From NCBI GenBank assembly GCA_023213395.1, contig CM041465.1:237467741-237531740 (forward strand): a stretch of 64,000 bases of DNA. The letters are read 5' to 3'. Shown piece after piece: positions 56,061-64,000 of this stretch. The DNA is from Cycas panzhihuaensis. Taxonomy: Eukaryota; Cycadophyta. Position 1 is the first letter of the stretch. Each line of letters opens with the position of its first letter. The notes under the pieces are model-generated. The model was not told where the DNA came from and did no database searches. It saw only the letters and a program-made list of their open reading frames with translations. The position numbers were made by a program, and so were the translations under genes.

Positions 56061-56737
56061 CTAGGGAAGATAGGGATAATCTTAGTGATCACAAGGATCT
56101 CCATGGGTAGATTATCCACATGAGGATTTTATTAGGATGTGGAGGCTTTAGTGGCCTCCCTAATGGCTTGAGACCTTGTAATTAGGTACAAGGGGATAGT
56201 CTCAAATATTTGAATGATTCTCTTCCCTTTGTTTTGGGGCTAAGAGGAAAAGGAAGGCCAAGAATGGGGGATCAAGGCTAAAGATTATTCCCTTGTCCCC
56301 TTCCCCTTTGTTTGATCATGAGGTGGGTTACGAGATCATCTCATATTTGTCCCTTTTCTATTCTAGGTGGATTAATCATGTTCCCCATGGTCAAGGAATG
56401 GATCTTTATGGAAGAGTTGATCCAAATTGGGTTTAGAAGCTCATTTAGGGGAGGCATTATATTGTAAGGTTAGCTCAGGGTGTTACACCCAATATTATGA
56501 ATCCTCATGGAGGAACTCTCCATGGATGGAATATCATTTCTTCTTAAGGGGAGGTTGTGCCTTCCTCCCTTGAGACATTTGGGCATTCCCACCCCTAGGT
56601 GGTGTAGATTGGGATGCTTGATAGATAGGCCTATAGGCATCATAAGAAGGTTAGGATGGTTGGAGCTTTATCTCCTTCATCATACATTTGAATGAATGTA
56701 TAACTAAAGTCAAAGGCTCCAAGGTTCTATCTAGCGT
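56061..56737 (-). pseudogene. Tat-3 gag C-terminal fragment
   Basis: This matches the gag tail of Tat-2. It includes the Cys/His block (near 56495-56540, HGEFLHEDS-like) and the stretch around FIQMYDEGDKAPTI. It is cut at 56737/56738 by the start of the Chr-2 LTR, and the rest of gag is outside the window. Confidence 0.65.
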
Positions 56738-57830
56738 TGATCTAGGAGGACCTATCATATGTCTACAGGAAGCAAAAAATGCTAAGCATTGGTATAACTA
56801 AAAGAAATAAGGTCAAATGGTGTCTATTAGGTAATATAACAACAATGGTTAAGAGGCTAAAATTTTGACACTTTGGCAGCATGGTTTTCCCCCCAAACCT
56901 TCCTTGGGGAGTTCTAAGGGGGTGCGGGGGGCGTGGAACATCCCTGGTAAAGAGGGGGTTTGGGGGCTATAGCCCCCAACCCAAAAATTTAGCACTGGAA
57001 AGTATATTAAATTGTAAAGAGAATTAGGGTCGTTCGCTCAAAATACCCTAGATTCTACTGTTGAGATTTTTGCCTTAGATGACCCTCTCATGTAGCTCGA
57101 TTTAGGGAATTTTTTATTATGTTGATAGTGTTCGATGTACTCTGAGGAGTTGGGCGGCTAGTTGTTGTTGCTATGAGCACTCTGCTATAGTATTATATAC
57201 ATTTTCTCCATTCTACAATAATAAAGATTGATACCTTTCCTATGTGGATGTTTCCCTAGCATACTACTAGGGTTTTACCACATTATATCAGGTGTATATG
57301 TGATTCTTGGCTTTATTGTTCATTTTATTGTTTTATCTCTGGTTTAAGAACTTACATGTTAAATTTTAGTTTTAATTCCTATAACTAGTTACAAGAATAA
57401 TTAAGATCTTGGTGGCGATTTAAAGGTTGGGACCTTATCTTCTCAATAGTGTCAAACTAATATGAAATTTTATGGAAATGAATAAGACACATCCTACTAC
57501 ATGTTTGCAAAAGGTGGGGTTTAAAAAATATTATTTGATCAGATGGAAAGACTTGTTTTGCAAAAAATAACTCTTATAGCTAACAAAAAAACAACAAATA
57601 CATACTATTTTGAAATTGATGAAAATTAGGGAAAATGATACCCAAATGAGATAAAATTTTGAGTACATAAAGGGGACATATGTACCTATATATGTACTAA
57701 ATTTGAGCTTAATTAGAGTTTGTTATCCCTTGGTACCAAGCTATAACTTTTTGGAATTGCATAAATGCCACTTGGATAACATGCATTTTAGTTGTTGGTG
57801 ATTAGATTTGCATGAATGCCACTTGGAAAA
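56738..57830 (+). repeat. Chr-2 LTR, interrupted and truncated
   Basis: It begins TGATCTAGGAGGACC, matching the Chr-1 LTR start, and follows that LTR up to GAATGCCACTTGG near 57825, about 460 of 1050 bases. A solo copia LTR (56825-57448) sits inside it, and Tat-4 interrupts it at 57830/57831. The remainder should lie beyond Tat-4. Whether it is a solo LTR or the edge of a full element cannot be told. Confidence 0.85.
56825..57448 (+). repeat. Solo copia LTR in Chr-2 LTR (624 bp)
   Basis: It aligns throughout with the Cop-1 LTR and runs from TATTAGGTAATA to CTTCTCAATA; both terminal dinucleotides carry one transition (TG to TA, CA to TA). The 5 bp duplication GTGTC flanks it at 56820-56824 and 57449-57453. 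Removing it restores the Chr LTR sequence. It has the same G-rich block and AATAAAGATTG region as Cop-1. Confidence 0.93.
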
Positions 57831-58340
57831 TATTTCCTACCTATCGGGAATGGACTTGAGATAGGTTGACTTAGATAAGCACAGGTATATACTTCTCACT
57901 TTTATCCTCGCTTTTACTTAGTAGAAGTTGTTTAGAGTGTTGTTTGATGCATGCTTGCCTGCCATTTGTGTGATCTCATTGCCTTCTCTGCTTGATCACG
58001 TTGCTTATGCCTACCGCATATTATTCAGCCTATGACGACCCACCATGGGGAACTCCTTAGCAAGTCATGCATCCCATATGGTACTCAACTACTCGCAACA
58101 CCTCCACAGCTCCTCAAACATCACCGTTGGTCACGATCCACCTGTGTCAACACTCCTGTCACTGCTTTGAGTCCCCTTCTAGGTGTGATAGGACCCCCTG
58201 AGACTCATCTTTCTCTATCATCCACTTGCTAGCCACCTAGGCATGAGCTCCCAGCCTCTACACACCCCTCTATTTGTCTCTAGGACTTGGTTCTGCCTTA
58301 ATTTTGACTTTTAGTCCTGCACCACTGCAAAATTAGTAGT

Positions 58341-58380
58341 ACCATGAAGTTTGCCATGGTACCATGAAGTTTACCATGGT
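58341..58380 (+). repeat. Tandem 20 bp palindromes in Tat-4 U3
   Basis: Two adjacent copies of ACCATG-AAGTTTRC-CATGGT are present; each copy has perfect 6 bp arms and an 8-base spacer. The copies differ at one base. They lie about 130 bp upstream of the TATA box and correspond to the U3 modules of the other Tat LTRs. Confidence 0.9.
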
Positions 58381-58506
58381 GCAACTGTTTAAACTCATTT
58401 TTTAAACTGCCTTGGTAGTTCCTGCTCTTTTTGCAGAACTGCCATGTGGTGCCCTCGAGTAATCGCCCCCACCGTAACCCTAAACATTTGTTTAGGGTTG
58501 GGGTGA

Positions 58507-58514
58507 GTATAAAA
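58507..58514 (+). promoter_or_regulatory. Tat-4 LTR TATA box
   Basis: GTATAAAA at LTR offset 676 is the best TATA box among the Tat LTRs here. It follows the conserved TTAGGGTTGGGGTGA context. Confidence 0.65.
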
Positions 58515-60530
58515 CCTAAAAACAAAGCTATTTGCCTTTCTTCTTCACTCATTTTTTTCTCTCTACTCCAGCTCTCACTCTGCAACCTCCATAGGATTTG
58601 CTCCTCTGCTCTGGCACCTCTTCCACAGGGCACCTATTGTGTCTCAGGCCTTGCTCCAGTAGCTCCAAGCTTCTTTTTGCAGGTCTATTTCATGGAAGGA
58701 GATCATTCACAGCATCTCAACAAGCAAACTCTAAGCACTAAGAGTAGCATCCAAGTTTGCCTCCCCTTTAACCTAGGTCTGAAAAGCCTATTTGACACAG
58801 GTTTTTTCCTTTGATTTTTGGTAGAATAAGGCTCCATCCTTTTGGCTTACAGGTACTCCTTCAAAGTCCTTTATGTTTCTAGGTTTTTTCCTTTATTTTA
58901 TGAGAAGTTTTGAGTCAAGCTTTACTCCTATCCTTTCATTTCAGAGGATCTAGCCTTTTGCTCCCTGTCTTTCAGCATTTCTCCTCTCTTCTCCTACAAG
59001 CCCACTCTAGGGTGGCTATGTAAGAGGGTGGCATAAGGTTGGGTGAAGGGAGAAAGGTGGGATTTGTCCCCTTGTTGGCCTTCTGCCCAAGGGTTTACCC
59101 TTCCCTTCCTTCCTCTTCCACTCCATGCGTCTCTCTAGAGTTGGGCTAGGGATAGTGAGAGCCTATTTCCATTTCTGAAAACAACATTGGCAGCCCTTAC
59201 CACACTAGTTTCAAACCTACACTCTTAGGCTTTGGGCATCACATAAGGCCCCAAACCTGTTTCAATTCAGTTCTTGATCCTTAGCTTGCCCCAACCTAAT
59301 GATTTGCTACCTATAGCACTTCGTTTCTTTGGTCTATCTGTGCACAATTCTGTTCATTCATTATCGTTTCTACTTGTTGTCCTGAACAACCATTATACTC
59401 TATTTTTCCCCCATTGAGGCTATGTGGAGGTACTTGCGGCTAGGTTGGCCATTCTAAGGCTAACCTCTTTATCTTAGTCATTGCTTGGTGTTGCTTTGAT
59501 CTAAATCTTGTTTGGTGGTTTTGGAGTAGAGTGTAATCTTTTCAACTTGATTTATTAGCTATCTCTTGTATTGATATACATATTAGGCATATTTGGAAGC
59601 CCCCTCTTCCGGGAGGGAGAAACCTTTATTTTGTGATTAGCAGGTTCGCGGCAGCAAAAGTACGAAGGAGGTGGACTTCTTAATAGGTGAGTCCCTAGCT
59701 AGTAGTGCTTTTGGTTCCTTCTTTGCTTCTTTTTTCATTACTTTGCTTTCACATATTGGGGAAGGTAAGATAGCCCCTTGTCTGTTCACGGCAATAATCA
59801 TTAGCTAGCCCCACCCCCGTGCAGTGAGTTCGAGTGGATGAGTGTGTAAAGAGTAGAAGGACGCAATGTCCCAACCATGCTTCTCTTCCAGGTATTCCTT
59901 TTCCCTTCTTTGTCCTTTTTTCTGCCATGTTTCTTTTATGCAAACTTTGCATGTTAAAGCCACATAGAAAACAAAAAGGAAATGAACACACTTTTTTGCA
60001 TTTTATAAATTCCTTTCATAGTCATTCACACTATGTGTAGATAGGACTTGGGTATGAGCCGCACACCCCTTAAGACCCATCTAACCCACACGTCAGACCA
60101 TCCATCCTTAGACTTAGATTTGGTTTTTTTAGCACACTTCTTTCACTTATCACACAAGAACCTAATCCTAACCAACAGTTCTCTTCCATTTGGGTTAGGC
60201 CATCGTATCTTATATACACCTACTTGCACATTGCCTTCTCCTTCTTGCGAGAAGGTGCACTTCCTAAAGTCCCCATTCCTCTTCCCGGCCATCCAAGGGG
60301 TAGGTGGGCCTCCTCTTTTGGGATGACCCAAGGCCTCGCCTTGTGTCCTTTTTCGAAGATTACCCTAAGGCAATTAGGCACTATTCGTGGGTCCTGAATC
60401 CACGCTCCAGTGCACGGATGCCCTGCATGGTGTTCTTTCTTACTGTTAAGATCCTATTTATAGCCCGACTATACCTTAGCTAGTAATTTCCTTCTAAGCA
60501 TAGAAGACCATCTTGTAGATGCGATTCCAC

Positions 60531-60548
60531 TAGCGACCATACTGGGGA
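60531..60548 (+). promoter_or_regulatory. Tat-4 primer binding site
   Basis: TAGCGACCATACTGGGGA follows the LTR with a one-base gap, as in Tat-1 and Tat-2. The first codon-like triplet is TAG instead of TGG. Confidence 0.65.
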
Positions 60549-60674
60549 TCCGCCAGTAAAGGAGCTAGTCTTGCTTCTCTTTCTGTTGGTGCTATTACTT
60601 TTTGGTAATCTTCCTTATTTTCCCTTTCCGTTGGGTAGCCCCCAACATGTGCTTCATACTCTCTTTCCTTCTAA

Positions 60675-63032
60675 CAACTTTGGCAAAAGCATTATATGCG
60701 ACGTTTCTCACATCATTTACAAGGTTTGCCACCTTTGTTAGAAGACTCTTCATATCACCTACTTCCATCATCAGAATCTGATTTGACAATGGAGGGCTAT
60801 CCTTCTGACTGGGCATATCACACCTTCACCTCAGGAACTCATGAGTTCCCCACGTCTATTCCGGGATCCACCCAAGAGGGTGACAATCCTATCTACTTCC
60901 TGGGTGACCAACATCACCCCATCAACATCCATCCTTCTACCCATGTGGTAGAAGACTCGTCTTCTCTTGAGGTTCACCATTCAATTGGTGATTCTTATGA
61001 GGAGTGCCCTGAAGGGTCTATGACATTCGAGGTCCCATCCACCTCTTATGGTCACATAGATACCCCTCCCGCCAATGTGGTTGAAGCTATTAGCAAGTGC
61101 TTTCGAGCGGCTCGTCTTCAATCGCATCTTAGGTGGTTTAAAGGTGTTCTGCGTGGTGGAGCATCCTCTTTATCTGCTCCCTTGCCACCTTCTATATCTG
61201 CACCTGCCCCTCCTACTACCAGTAACCCTTTCATTCCTATGCATTCATCCTGCTCCTTTCCTACACCAACCATGGGGGCGAATGTTTCACCTTCTATCCC
61301 TCGCTAGGGTCCTAGTTCTTCAAGACCCTCCCGTGGTATATCTTTCCCTCAGTTGAGGATAAGCATACCCTTTCCTAGTCAGGCTAATACGCCATCCCCT
61401 AACATAGTGCATGCATTCCCTAGTAGGCCTATGGGTCCTACTAACTCTTCAGTTGCTAGTCATGTGGGACCTGCTCCCACATATTCCCAAAACCAACCTA
61501 TTGGTCCTTCCTTTTACATACCCCCAGGTTACACTTCTCAACCTTGGGGGCAGGGTAAAGGGAACCAATTCCCAGCTTATGGGGTAGACCTGCTACACCC
61601 ATATGGGATTGCACCACCTACGGGTGGCCCATATGGGCAAAACCTAGTTCCACACCCTCTTTTTCTGCCATCTAGCGTAGCCTCTTTCGTTGCACCTTCG
61701 CAAGGGAACCCAACTCCCTTTCAAGGCACTTATCCTCAAGCTCCCTTCCAACAAGGGGCATTTCCTCAAGGAGGGATGGGTTTACCACCCCCATCCATTC
61801 CTTGCTTACTACTTACTACATCATTCATTGATCCTATAGTCTAGGAAAGGGTATATCCCTTCATGGACTATAGATTGACACGACTATCTATTGAGGCATT
61901 AAGAACTAATCTGCCACCTCATCCTCCCGAAGTTCCTAAATTTGACGGAACTTCCTCGCAAGACCTAGCAAACTACGTGTATAATTTTTCTATGGCATGT
62001 ATAGATTACTAGGCTTATGACCACATATTGATGAAGCTATTTCCATGATCTTTGCAGGGTGACACCCTTAAGTGGTTTTATCCCCTCCTTTCCCACTCTA
62101 TCTTTTCATTCTGGCAATTGGTGGACGAATTCATCAACTACTTTGATGTAGCTCGTCCTTTTGAAAGTAGAATGAAATCTCTTCTATCGCTCAAACAAGG
62201 TCATGACGAAATGAATCGTGACTTTGTGCGATGATTCCATGACCTTCTTCACTCCACTAAGGCCACATTGCCTGAGGAGTTGAAGAGAGACCTTTTCGTT
62301 AACATACTTCACCCTTAAGTACATGTGGAAGTCCTTAAAATGGGGGCAACTATATGCGGCTCCACGATTACAAAGTGTTTAGCGTTAGAGGCTATTGAGA
62401 TCCAAGCTAGACTCAAGAGGCCTCTCAAGCCCTCACAACGTCGTGAGGCACCTCCCTCAACTAAGGAAACTAAACCTTCCCAACCCACTAGGTCTACTCC
62501 TCACTCAATGGAGAAGACCTTAGATCCCCTTACTTTTACCATATGTTCATTCGAGTATACGATGAAGGAGCTTAAACTTCAAGCTCCTTCATCTCCAACT
62601 TCTAATAAATAAATTCAACAGGCTTCTCAAGCCGCTCCTCCCACAGGGGGTAATACCCAGCCTTTTCAAGCAAGGAAAGCAGATCCTTCACTCGAGAAGA
62701 AGTGGTGTTCTGTCCATGGGGAGTGCTTCCATGATGACTCACGTTGTCGGGTGTAACACCCTCATGATGCCCCATAATATGATTCATCTCCCAAGAAGGC
62801 CTCGAGGCCCAATCTTGATTAACCCATCCATAAGAATCTATTCCCCAAACATGGAGAGTGTGATCATAATACTCAATAAAGAAACAACTGAAACTGGGGT
62901 AGATCCCCTAATTCTCGCCCTTCACATGGTAGAGGGAAGGGTATGCAAGATTCAACATCCTCCTCACATTCCCCTAACCACCATGCACCTTCACCTTCGT
63001 GATTCAACAATAAGGGAAAGAAGGTAATTCAG
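60675..63032 (+). pseudogene. Tat-4 gag, single frame with stops
   Basis: The frame is open from 60675, but the true start is uncertain; ATGs lie at 60696 and 60789. Order: an N-terminal Ser/Pro/Thr/Gly-rich region to about 61844 (PPSISAPAPPTTSNPFIP, PPTGGPYGQNLVP), then the capsid domain (PPHPPEVPKFDGTSSQD, GDTLKWFYPLLSHSIFSFW, MKSLLSLKQGHDEMNRDFVR, LHSTKATLPEELKRDLF). Then come a basic tail (ARLKRPLKPSQRREAPP) and a Cys/His block KKWCSVHGECFHDDSRC at 62698-62750. About ten stops interrupt it, several recognisable as CAG to TAG, CGA to TGA or TGG to TAG. No frameshift is needed. Confidence 0.88.
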
Positions 63033-63827
63033 ATGTTTCAGGCCACTCCCTTATATACCCTAACTTGGTCTCAAGTCACAAAAGAGGTAGTTGGTGCCTC
63101 TACATCTACATCACACCTTGATCCTCCTCTGGAAGTTGTTCCTCCAGAGATACCTTCATTTCCCAAGAACGTTTCCATCTACCCCAGTCACTTCGACTTT
63201 AGGAGAGCCCTTACCCAGCCCACAGGGAAGGGTAAGCCATTTTCTGTAGTTGAAGAGCTTCATACCGTGGCCACCGGGATGTCCATCATGGATGTCTTGA
63301 AGAGCCGTCCCGAGCAACAAATGCTCCTTCTGGAAGCTTTAGGGTTAAATGATGCACCTATTCACGCTTTGGGAATCACCCAAAGTCATGAACCCATCAT
63401 ATCCTTTGATCCTAAAGATCTTCCCCCAGCTGGTGAAAGGGAGTACCAGTGGAAATTCCCTTTCACCATCACCATAGACACACCTGATTACACCTTACAA
63501 AGGATCATCATTGACAACAATTCTTCTGTTAATGCTATGCCCTTGTGTGTCATGCAAAAGCTTGGCATTTCCACCTTGGAACCCATTCTGTGGCGATGTC
63601 AAGGCTACGATGGTAGTGAGAAGACTCATTTGGGGTCTGTCTCTATACCTCTCACACTTGAGGATAAGACCATCCTTGCTGACATCATTGTCCTTAATGT
63701 GGACGTTGATTACAACCTCCTCTTGGGTCGACCATGGCTTGACCAAATGGGAGCCATGTGTTCCACCCATTGGGGGCAACTCAAGTTTGTCCATAATGGG
63801 CAAATGAAAGTTGTCACCCATGAGTGA
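63033..63827 (+). pseudogene. Tat-4 gag end and protease (264 aa open frame)
   Basis: This is the longest intact Tat coding piece in the window, in the same frame as gag. It shows KPFSVVEELHTVATGMSIMD, LKSRPEQQMLLLEALGL, then protease: WKFPFTITIDTPDYTLQRII, IIIDNNSSVNAMP, HLGSVSIPLTLEDKTILAD, NLLLGRPWLDQMGA. The active site has DNN where the other copies have DNG, so the key Gly is lost. It is one segment of a larger polyprotein, so I call it a broken gene part despite the open frame. Confidence 0.88.
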
Positions 63828-64000
63828 CCACCCATGAAGAAAATCAGACCATCCACTCAAGCAAGTCATGGCTAGTTAAAGGGAAGTAAAGGCCCCTTTA
63901 CTCATGCCTTGGCTTGCTTTATTGGCATACCCAATCCATCTCACATTGAAGAAGACCCCGCATCTTCTTCTCCTAGTCTCATGCATTTCACTCTTATTAG
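63828..64000 (+). pseudogene. Tat-4 protease-RT linker, start
   Basis: After a TGA the same frame reads GPFTHALACFIGIPNPSHIE then DPASSSPSL. This matches the linker of Tat-1 (TKALACSIGIPDSSHPEEDP region) and Tat-2. It is cut by the window end. Confidence 0.75.

Larger units (their letters stand above)
20328..56737 (-). mobile_element. Tat-3, old Tat element hosting later insertions
   Basis: Three collinear pieces on the minus strand belong to one element. They are 20328-24567 (3' LTR and end of the internal region), 30697-32310 (second RNase H and spacer) and 49128-56737 (antisense gene, integrase, RT, protease, end of gag). They are separated by Chr-1 and Tat-2, each with its own target duplication. 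The last piece runs into the Chr-2 LTR at 56738, and gag and the 5' LTR are beyond the window. It is much more diverged from Tat-1, -2 and -4 than those are from one another, but keeps the same gene order. Confidence 0.85.
57831..60529 (+). repeat. Tat-4 5' LTR (2699 bp)
   Basis: It runs from TATTTCCTACCTATC (family TGTTTCCTAGCTATC, with TG mutated to TA) to GCGATTCCA. The right end is confirmed by the primer site directly following. It contains a TATA box and a 20 bp palindromic tandem repeat. No gene is seen. Confidence 0.9.
57831..64000 (+). mobile_element. Tat-4, 5' part of a Tat element, continues past window
   Basis: A complete 5' LTR (57831-60529), primer site, gag, protease and the start of the linker are on the plus strand. 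It is inserted in the Chr-2 LTR. Gag through protease stays in a single frame, with stop codons but no clear frameshift, the cleanest coding copy in the window. The antisense gene and second RNase H would be expected at about 7-12 kb beyond the window end. Confidence 0.92.

Noticed and set aside
1-64000. tRNA, rRNA or CRISPR features
   Set aside because: I saw no cloverleaf with conserved arms, no rRNA segment and no regularly spaced short repeats; the repeats present are LTRs, palindromic modules and microsatellites.

Overview
The window looks like nuclear heterochromatin of a seed plant with a large, retrotransposon-rich genome. I found no host single-copy gene, RNA gene or CRISPR array. 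Nearly all of it is LTR retrotransposons inserted into one another and decayed by stop codons. Copy names used below are mine: Tat-1 to Tat-5 (Ty3/gypsy, Tat type), Chr-1 and Chr-2 (Ty3/gypsy, chromovirus-like) and Cop-1 (Ty1/copia). No database search was possible, so family names rest on motifs I could read.

Left part, 1-17321. Cop-1 lies on the plus strand and its 5' part is outside the window. It is cut by Tat-1 (minus strand, 1-10306), by an antisense solo copia LTR (12129-12772, target duplication GTTTG) and by a solo Tat LTR (13226-15989, decayed duplication gtatg/atacg). It ends in a 663 bp LTR. From 17322 to 19739 the DNA is AT-rich and unassigned, followed by a piece of Tat-type integrase (Tat-5).

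Middle and right, 20328-57830. An old, divergent Tat element (Tat-3, minus strand) is the host layer. It is visible as 20328-24567, 30697-32310 and 49128-56737. Inserted into it are Chr-1 (24568-30691, complete LTRs, duplication GAGAG), Tat-2 (32311-49122, complete 16.8 kb element, duplication ATAAT) and the LTR of Chr-2 (from 56738). The Chr-2 LTR is itself cut by a solo copia LTR (56825-57448, duplication GTGTC) and by Tat-4 (plus strand, 57831 to the window end).

The most unusual object is the Tat element. Reading along its own strand, Tat-2 has a 2.8 kb LTR, a tRNA-Arg-like primer site, gag, protease, RT, a gypsy RNase H and integrase. Then comes a gene on the opposite strand with a plant mobile domain, an apparent 109 bp intron and a coiled-coil second exon. 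After that comes a second, archaeal-type RNase H with all four catalytic acids readable, then the polypurine tract and 3' LTR. The antisense gene and the RNase H point away from a shared spacer carrying CCACG-n8-CGTGG palindromes. The same palindromes lie upstream of the LTR TATA box. Divergent Tat-3 keeps the same order and has its own paired palindrome, so this is a family trait. The antisense gene, second RNase H and shared palindromic module form the best candidate for an under-described system here.
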